DNA of 64,000 bases from Eretmocerus hayati (taxonomy: Eukaryota; Arthropoda; Insecta; Hymenoptera; Aphelinidae), in the NCBI GenBank assembly GCA_029851415.1, contig CM056741.1:174327021-174391020 (forward strand). The letters are read 5' to 3'. Positions 11,742 to 23,534 of the stretch are shown here, piece after piece. The position numbers were made by a program, and so were the translations under genes. The stretch's first letter is position 1. Each line of letters starts with the position of its first letter. The notes beneath the pieces are model-generated. The model ran no database searches. It saw only the letters and a program-made list of their open reading frames with translations, and was not told the origin of the DNA.

Positions 11742-12313
11742 TTCGAATTATGAAGATGTAATTTTATCGGTCTTTGCGAGTTAAAGTCAGCAAATTTTGC
11801 TGAATTTTTAGCATCAATCGAGAATGGATTTTTCTCCACTCTCGATCAATGCACCTTTAGAGCCTCGTATGGGTTGCGAGGATGCATCTAATGGATTTTG
11901 ATGAAAAGGAATGAAAAGTAAAGATGAGAAATGAGAAACTTTATGAAAAATTTGGATTCTACGCTGATATTGTGCGTGTTTCGCCCTTCTCTCATTGCTC
12001 GGGCTTTTCAAAGTGGTGGAAGAGCAATGAAAGTTTACCACTGACACAAAGCCCGAGCAATGAGAGAAGGGCGAAACACGCACAATATCAGCGTAGAATC
12101 CAAAATTTTCATAAAGTTTCTCATTTCTCATCTTTACTTTTCATTCCTTTTCATCAAAATCCTTTAGATGCATCCTCGCAACCCATACGAGGCTCTAAAG
12201 GTGCATTGATCGAGAGTGGAGAAAAATCCATTCTCGATTGATGCTAAAAATTCAGCAAAATTTGCTGACTTTAACTCGCAAAGACCGATAAAATTACATC
12301 TTCATAATTTGAA
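11742..12313. repeat. Near-perfect 570 bp palindrome
   Basis: Arms of ~267 bp (11742-12008 and 12048-12313) are inverted copies with very few mismatches, around a ~40 bp loop. Identical 105-codon frames on opposite strands arise from this symmetry. A 13 bp direct repeat AAAGGTGTTTCGA occurs at 11734-11746 and 12378-12390, bracketing the palindrome. Its terminal sequences are not the CAG/TA type of neighbouring elements. Confidence 0.88.
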
Positions 12314-12462
12314 ATTCCCGCGAGTGATAAATACGATATCCGATCATATCGATCGAGTGTCAAAATTAATTAGTCATAAAGGTGTTTCGATTGTTATCGA
12401 CTTGTTTCTCTCAAAAATCACTCATTTCTAATAACAACGCCATCAAGATAGTACAAACCGGA

Positions 12463-13070
12463 TGTTAACTCGCGGACGTTGCACTGAATCGACTATTTGT
12501 AAAAGAACATTTTCTGTCCGTGATGTCTACATTAAGTAATATGCATTCCATGCGAAAAATATACGTTGCACTGAAGTGGTCTATTATAGAATACACGCCC
12601 CCGGGCAGAATAATCGATGTCCTCCGGGCAGAAGATGATAGGAACGTTAATGAACTCGACGGTGACTCTGACGATGACTTGGGCAACTTTATTAGGTGTA
12701 GGAAATGAAACTGATTAAGGATAGTTTTAATGATGTTATAAACATACGAAACACTTCATGTCTCGCTACACACCAAATTTTGTTTTCCAAGAAGTTGCTA
12801 TTAGTTTGGTTAAATAAATGCTTTTTCAACCTGTTTGAGAGTCGTTTGGGGGTTGAAATAACTTGGACCAGAGCTACACGGAGAATGAGTAGCAAAGAAG
12901 TGCCAGGGAGAAGATATTATGTTACCAAAGTTCTTTTGTGAATGATACTGTAGATCACTTTAATGCGATATATGTTTTTTGCATAGAATACGAATTTTAC
13001 AATTTCCACACGGGAGCGGAGTGTTCTTCAATAAACAATCGTATCAGTCGAGAGCGCTACATCCGCGAGT
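12463..13070. mobile_element. Possible piggyBac-like remnant with TTAA-type ends
   Basis: TTAACTCGCGGAC at 12464 and its approximate complement (ATCCGCGAGTTAG) near 13060 could be the ends of a degraded TTAA-targeting element. In between are short frames with an acidic piece (DGDSDDDLGNF) of the kind seen near piggyBac N-termini. The evidence is weak and the region is full of stops. Confidence 0.3.
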
Positions 13071-13605
13071 TAGCATCCCAAATGGATCCGAAAACACCCA
13101 GCTGGTATGTATTATCTTGGTGGCGTTGTTCTCAGAAATGAATGATATAAGGTGATGACAGTCGAAAAATCTTTGCTTCAAGGTAGTTGTACACTGAAAT
13201 ATAAAATACAATATGTGTCAGAATACGTGTACATCCCGTAAGCGGGCTATGGATCGCGTTTTGTAATTTATTTTGGTACTTTCAGAATTTTTTGTAATAA
13301 TTTCCATTTTTTTCAACTTTTAATTGAAAATGGAGTTTCAATCATTACATTTGTAATGCTTCAAAGCGGGTGCTAACTTCGGGCACGTAATGATTTGCCA
13401 CTAAACATCACACAACGAACAAGCGTTTGTTGTATAATAGTTACTGTAATGCCATCGAGGTTAAGTCAGGGTGTTCATCGTTTTTCCCGAAAATGTAATC
13501 AACTTATCACTTATTTGTGACGATGGTGGTTCCGAGAGTGATTGTTGGTGCGCGAGAGCTTATTTTCGTGAGGGTGCGGGCATCGGTTAAATTGCGGGCG
13601 AGGCC

Positions 13606-14040
13606 GTGCGACCTCGCCTATTGGTAAATTTGCACCAATCTGTGTCAAATTATACCCCAAAGTGCACCCAAATATGTCTCGGCGCCCACCGATGCTCCCG
13701 TATGAATCGATTTTCTGACGTCGCTTCCTCAGCTTTTAATCACTCTTTCTTTATAAACAACTTTTTGTGCGAGATCACGATTCCTAGCCAACAACTCGAG
13801 TTATACAGTACCCTGCGGAAAAATGGGACACAAAACGCTTTGCTAAGACAGCTATTACTTCGACGCCCTTGGGTCTGCGATGATCTCCCAAACAGCATTC
13901 GAAGAATGAAAAAAAAATCTATCATTATAGGTGCTTTGAATACTATTCTGAATGGAATTTCTCGCCCTGTTATAACGACGTCCGAAACTCTAAGAAGCTA
14001 CATTTCAATCGACCGCCCTTCTTCATGTAAATCATGTTAG
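13606..14040 (+). pseudogene. PiggyBac-like transposase fragment
   Basis: A 144-codon open frame contains FFINNFLCEI about 50 residues in and, about 15 residues later, STLRKN. In piggyBac transposases a (F/V)xDNxxTS...LL segment is followed closely by GTLRKNR, so the order and spacing fit. The asparagine-for-aspartate change, the missing residues and the lack of the rest of the domain imply a dead fragment. The call rests on remembered motifs. Chance similarity is possible. Confidence 0.35.
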
Positions 14041-14511
14041 CGTCAATATTTTTTTGAAAAAACTTGTAGCTCTATTAACCCTCCCAGCACGGAAGTCCAT
14101 GATTATGGACACACTGGATAAAAATAGAACGGCGATAACTTTGATATTCATGGGAGAAAAAATCTGAGGTGATTCAGAAAATCACTTGAGTCTCTGAAAA
14201 TCCAAATCCCACAAGAATTATCTTGATATCAACTATTGCCAACTATTGCGTGTTCAGGAGAAAAAATTCTCCTGTGCTGAAAGGCTTTAAGACCTTTTGA
14301 AAATTCTTTCATACACTGTTCTACGATATTTTGAACCAAACAAGCAATTGCGCGGGAAGAGTTTGGTACGTAAAGCAACGCCTTAAAAAAGATTTCAAAG
14401 ATCTTGGAAAGAGCTACAAGATTTTCGAGAATTTCCACGCTAGCATGATTTGCATAGAAATGGGGGTTGATCGATCACAATAGAGATGTTTGAAGTCTTG
14501 GGCGTCGATTA
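14041..14511. other. Unannotated spacer
   Basis: AT-rich sequence between the piggyBac-like fragment and the minisatellite foldback. No gene or repeat was recognised. Confidence 0.35.
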
Positions 14512-14599
14512 TAAGCGAGAAATTTTGATCAAAATAATCTTCGAAACACATAATTGGATAGATTTTTTCTCATCTTTCAAAAGCTTTTTGAAAAATTGC

Positions 14600-14905
14600 A
14601 GAGCCTGAGGGATTGTCAGGCAACGCCACGCCAGCCCCAAAGTAGTCTAGGACCGGCCCTGGTGCAATGTCGTGCAAGTCCCATGGGAGTGTCGGGCCAC
14701 GTCGCGCCAGTCCTGAACTGGTCCCGGATCGGTCCTGGTGCGATGTCGTGCAAGTTCCGTGGTAGTGTCAGGATCAGCTGCACTGGTCTTAATTGGTCTC
14801 GGACCTAGCCTGGTGCAATGTCGTGCGGGTCCCGTGCGAGTGTCAGGTCGCGGCATGTCAGCCACAATCTGGTCACCGACTGGCCTTGGTGCGATAGCAG
14901 ACTAA
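14600..14905. repeat. Short minisatellite block, left arm
   Basis: About four GC-rich units of ~76 bp (each with GGTGC(A/G)ATGTCGTGC and GTCGGGCCACGTCG-like segments), in inverted orientation to the block at 16230-17060. Open frames across it are repeat-encoded and not genes. Confidence 0.8.
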
Positions 14906-16229
14906 CCGTGGTTTTGCACCAATTGAAGTTTCTAATTTGATCTGGGTTCAATAGAAATGAGTAAATTATTACTTTTTCTAATATACACCCCATTTCAGTT
15001 GCAATAGGTGATTCAAGTATTATCTGTTATAAAGAATCACTCTCAGATTGAATTTTGCACCTATGAACATAGCTCGCTTAGCGAGAGAGTCGAAAATTTC
15101 GTTTGCACCGTAGTAGAGCTAAAAATTTTCGCTTGCAACTCGTGCTGCGGACTCGTTACTTCATATACTATCGTGTTCAAGAACATTGCGCGATGATCGA
15201 CGCTGTACTTTTGCACTGCATAATCAACGTGCCGATGTTGGAACTGTGGATTTTTGAGAGAGTAAATAAATCCCAATACTTAAGAGAACACCTTCTTGCT
15301 TAGACAAAAAGTTCTGTTGAAAGAAGAATCATTCTTTGAATCTGAAAAAATACTCAACCCACGAATACCCGGATACTCTGACCGAATATTCGATTGGCAA
15401 AGAAAATTAATTACAAACCACAATCAGTCAATCAGACTTGCCAATACTTACATGAAAGTTCTGTGACAAGCAGAATGAATCCCCTAACTCAGAAGGATAG
15501 CTAAATCTGCTAACCACCGGATGCTTGGACCAAAGTTTTTGTCCGGGAGGGATTAATCTCAACATCCAGAAAATGCATCAATAGAGGAACATACAGATAC
15601 ATGTAGCTCTCTGATTTTTCAATTTGCTTATAGCAACTCGAGGCACTCGTTCAGAACGCTATTTAGCTCTTTGGAAACCACTGCTTCCATGTTCAGCAGG
15701 TTACAATATGTAGGACATCATAGTTTCGAGACAACTCCTTCAGCATACTACAATGATTCGACACCAAAGCAAAATTCAAAAATCATTTTTTGCGATTAGT
15801 TTTCAATTACTACCAACGTGGCATAATTTTACCTTCCAACCTATCTGGTAGACTTTTGGCTCATCTGGTTAGATTCATCCGAATTTGAAAACTGAGTGCA
15901 GTGAGTGACATGGAAAAATTTAATTTCTTAAAGCTCAACTGTCTGAAGATCGGAATGAACATGTCTCGATGGCCAGAAAATTTCGGAATTTTCCTGGGAA
16001 ATTTCTCAATAAAGTTGGTTTTGAAGGCCAGACGAAAGATAAAGTTTAAATTTTTTCAAAAAACTATGTTCATAGTTGCAAAATTCAATCTAAGAGTGAT
16101 TCTGTATAACAAATAATACTTGAATTACCTATTGCAACTGAAATGGGGTGTATATTACAAAAAGTGATAATTTACTCATTTCAATTAAACCCAGTTCAAA
16201 TTAGAAACTTCAATTGGTGCAGAACCACG

Positions 16230-17060
16230 GTTAGTCTGCTATCGCACCAGGGCCAGTCGGTGACCAGATTGTGGCTGACACGCCGCGACCTGACACTCGC
16301 ACGGGACCCGCACGACATTGCACCAGGCTAGGTCCGAGACCAATTTGGGACCAGTGCAGCTCATCCTGACACTACCACGGAACTTGCACGACATCGCACC
16401 AGGACCGATCCGGGACCACTGTCGCCTAATACTCCCTCGGGATCTCCACGATATCGCATCAGGACCGGTCCGGGACTACTATGGGACTAGCGCGGCGCCA
16501 CCTGACAATCCTTCGGGCCCTGCACGGTATCGCACTAAGACCGGTCCGGGACCAGTTTGGGGCTGGCGCAGCGTGGCTCGACACTCCCATGGGGCCTGCA
16601 CGACATCGCAACAGGACGAGTCCGGGACTAGTTTGGGACTGGTGCGATTTGGCCCGACACTTCCGTGGGTCTTACAGGATATCACACCAGGACTGGTCCG
16701 GGACCAGTTTTGGACTAGTGCGGCTCATCCTGACAATCACTCGAGCCCTGCACAACACCGCACTAGGACATCTCCGGGACCAGTTTGGGACTGGCTCGAC
16801 GTGGCCCGATATACCCGTGGGACATGCACAAAATCGCGCTAAGATCAGTCCGGGATCAGTTTGGGACTGGTGCAGATCATTCAGACACTCACTCGGGACC
16901 TCCGCGACATCGCACCATGACCGGTCCGGGACCAGTTCAGGACTGGCGCAACGTGGCCCGACACTCCCATGGGACTTTCACGACATTGCACCAGGGCCGG
17001 TCCTAGACTACTTTGGGACTGGCGTAGCGTTGCCTGAGAATCCCTCAGGCTCTGCAATTT
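16230..17060. repeat. ~76 bp GC-rich minisatellite, right arm
   Basis: CACGACATCGCACCAGG-type motifs recur at about 16313, 16390, 16450, 16527, 16601, 16677, 16751, 16830, 16905 and 16982. Spacing is mostly 74-79 bp with one 60 bp unit. Since 76 is not a multiple of three, the long open frames here (up to 200 codons) cycle through frames and reflect stop-poor GC repeats, not a protein. Confidence 0.87.
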
Positions 17061-17141
17061 TTCAAAAAGCTTTTGAAAGATGAAAAAAATTTTTTCCAAT
17101 TATGTGTTTCAAAGATTATTTTGATTAAAATTTCTCGCTTA

Positions 17142-17924
17142 GGCATCACTCCAGGAGTGATGCTTCATGCAAACGATTGAAAAGTTCCATGACAAAGACG
17201 TTAAAGTTGATTCTTCCAATATTCGTTGCGTGAGAAGAATAGTCCAATTCTCATTGCATGGTGGCGCTCACGCTTCAGTTCTGGCTAGTAATAGGTACTC
17301 CTAGTTACATCACCTTGCTAAGCATTCACTTAGGGAAGATTTTTTGAATTATGATGAATACAAAAGACTTACTATGAAATTTCCCCGCATTCTCATGAGC
17401 TACGGAGCATTTATTAGTGAAAATAATCTGAAGTCGAGTCGTGCGTTGGTTCTAGAGAGGTTCTCAGAGTTTGGTGGAGAGACGGAATCGGATCTTCTCA
17501 TCAATTATTGGAATAATGGAAATCGCAATATGGGAAATCCCCTTCATATAGACAACATAAATATCTGAATAGACTCTGAAAGATCTGTCGCAGCACTGTG
17601 AACCTTTCCACGTGAGAATGGAATCTCTACATATATGCTCATATTCTGGAGAAAGGCGGACAAAACGAAGAATTTACGGAAATGTGACTCTCCAACTTGT
17701 TGTAATTTTGCAACGAGTTAAAAACTGATTTCGTGTCAGAAAATTTTTCCAATGTGGGAAATATGACACAAAGTGATCACCGTCATTCCAGAAAACAAAG
17801 TCTTAATACATATGTGGTCTTCATAATACAATATAAATTCTTCTTAATTCATCTTCACGCAAACGAGATGTTCAAAAAGGGCGTACGGAAGGTTATACTG
17901 TTGCATCTATAGTTTAGTCATAAT
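17142..17924. other. Spacer downstream of acetyltransferase copy 1
   Basis: A small hairpin (GCATCACTCCAGGAGTGATGC) sits at 17143-17163. Otherwise the sequence is AT-rich and without recognised features. The 3' UTR of the minus-strand gene ending at 17925 should lie here. Confidence 0.4.
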
Positions 17925-20900
17925 TCACTGTAGTCGCTTGATCATTTGTTTCACTGATTTACACTCAATCGTAGGAAAGAGTGGATTGCCATGCTCGTCC
18001 TTAAACTCGCTGTAATTCTTCTCTAGAGCTACCTCAAATCCTGCTCGTTCGGCTTGTGTCTGCGACGTCACAGCCGAAAATATAGTTGAAGTTGCAGGTA
18101 TATCATACTTTTTGCCAATGTCATCCCTAAAAAGATGGAAAATTCAGCATAAGCCATCAGGTAATGATTGTAGTTTTTTTGAGAATACGGTTATGTAGAA
18201 CTCTTTCATTCATTGCGCTAACTTTTGATTGGGTCAAAATAAGTCATCGATTGCAGTTTTTGTACCAAAAAAACACGAACTCTCAGAATTAATTTGATAC
18301 TGTATCAATATAACCGATTGAGACCTTATCACGCGCGGAAATTGTGCGGAGCTTTTGAGAGTACGTATGTTGGATTTGAATACTCCAATACTGATCTACG
18401 TCACTGAAACAAGCAGATTCACTGGTTCAACTTATTAGCGTACCAATGGTCAAAAAGTGATAGTATACTGTAAAAGTTGGGCTCCATAAACATATTTTTC
18501 CTCAAGATTGGAGATGATCCACGACAACCTATAAAATTTGAGGAAAAACTAGAAGTATAGGCAAAATGGCCTGATCTTTAGATGATCAAAGTAATTGAAT
18601 TGAAATAATTTGAGCCGCGGCCATCTTGCCTCGGGTATTTCTTACGGGGCTGATTTGATTTGCGGCTCTCTTGACTTTCGTTGGTGTCTTAAATAATACA
18701 GAAGTTTACGCCCAACGAAAAAATAAACACTCACTGCTCAGTAGGAGAGTGTTTCAGATCCGGATCACGGATTCGGCTGAAACTCTGGAAATAGTCTTTT
18801 CTAGCACCAAAAGAGGATACCCAAAATTTTAGATCCTAACGCTCAAGCGTTTTCGAGCTACAGCCTATAACCCATGCATGACAGTATATCTATATATAGA
18901 ATATTTAACATAGGCCTATATGGACAATGCTAATGTTTTTGGGCGTTGCTTGGAAACGCTTGAGCGTTAGGGTCTTGAATTTTGGGTGTCCCCTCTCGGT
19001 GCTGAAAGAAGACTATCTCCAAACTGTGACCAGGATCTGAAACACTCTCCTCTGGTCAGACATGAAAGATGTCCAGAAAATAAGGAGCCCCTCTTTCAAC
19101 TCGGAAGCAATTCGGTATCGCAAAAACGCCGCAATTCGGTGGCTCCTTATTTCAAAGGTAACATCTGCTCATGACCTTGGTTCTGAATTCTGAAGTCTTT
19201 TACAAAGTCGTTCCGAGGTCTGTTTGTTTACTTTGAGGAAATACCTCATTTTGAGCTCGGATTCTGCGCAAAACATGAAAAACCATGTTATCTTTGTATG
19301 AAACATTCCTCGATCTGACCTAGGGATATGAAAGATAGAATGGATACACCTTGGTGGCGTGAATGAAGGTCATTCGGAGGTCGAAGTCACAAGGGCAGCT
19401 CCAACCTTGCAAAACACGGATCTACATGAAACTTTGGGAATCATCTTGTTTTGGAGAGAAATGAAGGTTGCAACAAGGACTCAATCCCATGAGCCTCGTA
19501 TCTCGAGATATAGCTAAAGAGATTAGCATTGCCAATATTGCCAAAACAATGCTAATCTCTACAGCTGTATCTCGAAAGCCCATGGGGTCGAAGTCCCACA
19601 TCTAAAAGGCCCATGGGGTTGAATCCTTGGAGATACCTCCATTTCTCACCGAAACAAGATTATTCCCAAAGTTTCATCAAGATCCGTGCTCCGCAAGGTT
19701 CGACCTCCCCTTGTCAGTGTTAGAGTCAATAATATGTTTCCATTTTAGAAAGTCCAGCTGACCTCCGAAACCGAAAGACTTTGAATATGACCTCAAGAGT
19801 TTAAACCAAGGTCACTAGCTCATTTTCTCTTTGATCATGAACAACCTCTATCTCAAACATTTTCGATATAACGCTTACTCTTGGAGTTACAGATAGAGGC
19901 TGCCACACGATCCCGTAGTATTTCCCTTTCTTTATCTCGCCGGGGTCAGTACGGTGAGACTTGGAAACTGCGTGTTTCTATGCTTCCCCGCGCAGCGAGG
20001 AAGCGTAGAAACACGCAGTTTCCGCGTCGAGTCGTATAAATGAGTGGTGAATTTTAGTCGACTCCCTACTCTTGGGCCGAGTCTACATAGACGCGCTCAC
20101 TCGGGGCGCGCGCGCTCTCTCCGCTTGCACTCTCCACCCAAACACCGGAGTACTCGCCGGAGTAGGTACCGAATATGGGATTTGAAAATCTTTCGACGAG
20201 TGTTCCCTCTTAATTGGAGTATCAGATCGGGTTTGTAAGATAAAAAACGGCCAGTTCATCGCGTAAATCGACCAAAAATTTGATTTCCATATAATAGAGA
20301 TCGAAAAGTGAGAGACTTGGATGTCGATCGATGTGCCTAATATCACCACCCCCAACTCCTCAGGTTCCTAACTCGCAGCTTATTCAACATTATTTTGGGT
20401 CTGCATTGAGACTTCCTCCAGAAACTTTGAAATAAGTAATGGTATGCGGAATTCTGGTTGAGAAGAATCGAGCTATTCCATGTACACCAAAGATCACATT
20501 TGTGTTACAACAGTCACTCCTCCGTAAATTTGGGACATCTCGGATGTTCTTATACAGGATTTCATCCACTTGAGCTCATCATTCAGCTTCTGGGATGAGT
20601 TCCAATGTATAACTGAGATGATGCTGAATATTTCTGAATGGTTTGCAAGTTGGAGACCTGATGAAAAGTTGGGGGATGCTTATAAGAGACACAACCACGA
20701 CTCTCACTTTTCGATCTCTATTCGATGCAAATTAATTTTTTGATCGATTTACGCATTAAACTGGCCGTTTTTCATCTCACAAACTCGCGCTGATACTCAA
20801 GTTGAGGGGGAACACTCGTCAAAAGATTTTCAAATCCCATTTTCGGTACCTACTCCGGTGTTTGGGTAGAGAGTGCAAGCGGAGAGAGCGCGCGGGCCCC

Positions 20901-22701
20901 GAGTGAGCGCGTCTATGTAGACTCGGCCTTGGAGAGTAGAAAATCTATTTGAACGGTGAAAACCAAGGTCGCCATCGGGCGCTCTTTTCAATTAAATGAA
21001 GGGACGTCTTTTGGAATTTCCAGCAACCCCAACGATTTCCAAGATAACAGACCTGCCCGTATAAGTAATTTGGTGAATGAGCTTTCATCGAGCTGTTAAA
21101 TATCTAGACGGTTCAAATAATAATTCATAGCTATTGTTTGGTATTTATAAAATTGGTCAAGTTATTCGATTGTAGCAATCTGTGACCAGACAAAACTTCC
21201 ATCTCGTAGAGCATCAAAATACCGAGTGAATCCTTGTGAGCTTTGAGTACAAAATGGGTTCGTTCATGCATCAAAGCGATAGTATTCCATTTTTATAGAT
21301 AGAGCACCACTTTGCTCCCACCGATGGCATTCCTCACGGAGTTTTACCTGATTTTGAGTAGATGAACTCCTAATTTTTGGCCCCTGTAAGCTGGAACGAT
21401 GCTCAAACCCAGCGCTGAGATGTACCTATCGACACCATAGATATTCCTCACATCTGCCTGCTCTGATATTTCATGCATTAACTCAAATATCAACCTTGAT
21501 TTGGGTGATCTGAAATTTTTCTGCAAATTCAGAAGAATATGCGATCTTAATTACGATGTCAAACTCTTCATCTCAAGAGCATGATTGCAATTCAAGTCTA
21601 ACTATTGCACTTAAATCATTCATCAGGTGCATGTCCTCTTTCTCCGAGTATGAGTGCCCAGATCATCGAAATCATAAGAGAAAATCAAGTTATCCGTTCT
21701 CATTTCTGAATACGTATGAAACTCCCGATCCGAATTCTTGACTATTATACATCTATTAAAAATCTTGACCTTTCTTATTCTTCCAACTACTAATCAATGA
21801 CCAAAGTGGGATCCTTAGGAAAGGCATAATATTGACTTATACAATAATTTGAATATTTACCGTAAAATCTTCCAAAACTTGATCCATTTCGTCTGTGCTA
21901 ACAAACAAGATATTCAAACCGACGAGTTCCGTGATCTCATCTTTTGAATTTAATTTGAATGCTCCAATACTCAGACCCAACTTCAGTAAGTAATGCCACA
22001 GTTCACCAAAATCACGAACTGCATCAGGATCATTTTTGAGATCTGTTAGAACGATATTCAAGTCTGTATTAACAAGAACATTCAAAGACAATGCGAGATC
22101 AGAGGTAATATTCATAATTCACTTGCAATGTTATATTAAGACATTTAAGAAATTGACTACAGTATTAGCATGCAAAACTGTACGCAAAATACGTAAAAAG
22201 TCTGTATGCCTGGCGATGTTTTGTTGGATTTCGTTAATTTGGGGACAAAAATAGTTTTTAAAAGAATGGAAAGTAATGAATGTCACTTTAATTCTGATAG
22301 AAAACGATGTTTGACTATTTCACAGTTTTCCAATTCTTTCACGAATACAATTTTTGTCCTGGCAGCTTTTTTTCCAAAAGTGGGTGAATTTTTCGATGAA
22401 GTAATCTCTGTGGAAATCCAATTCACTCGAATTTTTCTCAGACATTTTTGATACAATATAGGTACTGAAGTATATAAATGCATTAAACTCACGAACCCAA
22501 TGATTTGCACATAACTTCATCGGAGATAAAATTCGCACACATTTGATTAACAGCATCTTCGAATCTAATTTCCGGAATATCTTGAAGAGAAAATCTGACT
22601 GTTTTCAAAGAACCATCAGCAAGCCTTTCTTTGCCTTCGATAATTTTCCAAACGTTCAATGGTCCGATGGGTTTTTTCCAGTCACGTATGCTCCGTTTCA
22701 T
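17925..22701 (-). CDS. AANAT-like GNAT acetyltransferase, copy 1
   Basis: Predicted to transfer acetyl groups from acetyl-CoA to small amines, by resemblance to insect arylalkylamine N-acetyltransferases; the substrate is unknown. I read four exons on the minus strand: 22497-22701, 21861-22042, 21348-21520 and 17925-18126, all with GT...AG boundaries and compatible phases (1, 0, 2), giving 253 codons. The start MKRSIRDW was chosen because copy 2 has the same exon length (205 bp) and start (MRQSIRDW). An upstream in-frame ATG exists at 22749. Landmarks are PLNVWKI near residue 15, RYISALGLSIVPAYRGQKLG at 161-180 (GNAT acetyl-CoA loop) and a C-terminal FPTIECKSVKQM stretch. The usual first Gly of the R-x-x-G-x-G loop is Lys. 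The last intron (3.2 kb) is full of palindromic repeats. Confidence 0.72.
18743..19051. repeat. Palindromic repeat in copy 1 intron 3
   Basis: AGGAGAGTGTTTCAGATCC at 18743 and its complement ending at 19051 are the outer parts of ~130 bp inverted arms, which include AACGCTCAAGCGTTT and its mirror. The loop region repeats the ACATAGGCCTATATGGACAATGCTAATG theme, related to 1773-1800. Confidence 0.75.
19388..19714. repeat. Palindromic MITE with ACAAGGG ends
   Basis: Inverted arms contain CAACCTTGC, ATGAAACTTTGGGAAT and GATTAGCATTG with their complements. The ACAAGGG terminus is like that of the repeat ends at 1643 and 10588. It lies in intron 3 of acetyltransferase copy 1. Confidence 0.7.
19964..20022. 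repeat. 59 bp hairpin beside a TATAAA motif
   Basis: GAAACTGCGTGTTTCTATGC and its complement form an almost perfect stem around GCGCAGC, followed by GCGTCGAGTCGTATAAA. A diverged relative lies at 45135-45223. Confidence 0.75.
20066..20942. mobile_element. Foldback element in copy 1 intron 3
   Basis: Inverted arms of about 260 bp (20066-20325 and 20690-20942) share GCCGAGTCTACATAGACGCG, TCCGCTTGCACTCTC and ACCGGAGTAGGTACCGA with their complements. The interior spacer is unrelated. No coding capacity is visible. Confidence 0.8.
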
Positions 22702-22749
22702 CTTACTGGCATCCACGAGGTTCTTATCGTCGTTCCTCCTTTGTACCAC

Positions 22750-23534
22750 CTATTACATGAGCCATAAAAATTTTTATCCTTCTATATCTCTTGGAGAAAC
22801 ATTGGCTTTCCTCGATGTTTGAATAAAGTATGATCTTCATTTTCGAGATACGGAATAATATAAAATTCATCAATCATAATCATTGAAAAGTCGAAAAATA
22901 TGATGTCTTGCCTACTGAGGCACACAACCAATTAACTATGCATCAGGTTCGAAGTCTATGAGGAGTCTCTAATGAATGGTTGAAAATACAAGTAGAGATT
23001 AGATTCATTGTAACATTGTCCGCTGAATTTTCCATTGCATACAGTCATCTTATGTAAATGTTTTACACTTGGTTCCCACGGTTGTGAGATAGATTTATGG
23101 AATTAGAATAATCATGACCATCAGTAATCGCGCCAAAGTTCAATAGTCCTATTGAGATGCGAGAAACTTGTAAAACTATATCAACTTCGAAAATATAGTT
23201 TATTTACTCTTGAGATCAGTGCACCATCACAATTGTCTTATTCGGTTTCACCATCTGTACAGGTTCGACAGCCCGTATACAATTTTTTGATAAATTGAAT
23301 CCCTATGATGGTAGTTTTCAGCCCTTCCCCTCCCTCCCTCAAGATCTCAGAAAAGACCATTACCAGATCTTGCCGCTCATTTTTATTAGATTTGTTGTGT
23401 TAGAATATGGAGTAGTGAGCTCTTTGGATTAACCAACCTTAGGTACCAGCCATTTGTGAATTTCATTTCAATACGAAAGAAAAATCTCAATCCGATTCAT
23501 TCTGCAAAGATTCATCCGTCTATCCCAACATTCT
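22750..23534. other. Spacer upstream of acetyltransferase copy 1
   Basis: No gene was recognised. The promoter or 5' UTR of copy 1 would be expected here, but no core promoter motif can be assigned with confidence. Confidence 0.35.

Larger units (their letters stand above)
14512..17141. mobile_element. 2.6 kb foldback element carrying a minisatellite in its arms
   Basis: Ends TAAGCGAGAAATTTTGATC (14512) and complement (to 17141) are inverted. The arms include matching outer AT-rich parts, a GC-rich minisatellite, and matching inner parts such as CACCCCATTTCAGTTGCAAT (14988) and its complement (16132). Pairing continues to about 15075 and 16060. The right arm's minisatellite is much longer than the left (about 10 versus about 4 units), so the arms have diverged by unit number. 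The central 15076-16060 has no recognised gene. Confidence 0.8.

Noticed and set aside
11814..12241. Two nearly identical 105-codon proteins on opposite strands
   Set aside because: A direct consequence of the palindrome. No start context or family similarity.
16318..17083. Open frames of 174 and 200 codons
   Set aside because: They run through ~76 bp GC-rich repeats in several frames at once. The unit length is not a multiple of three.
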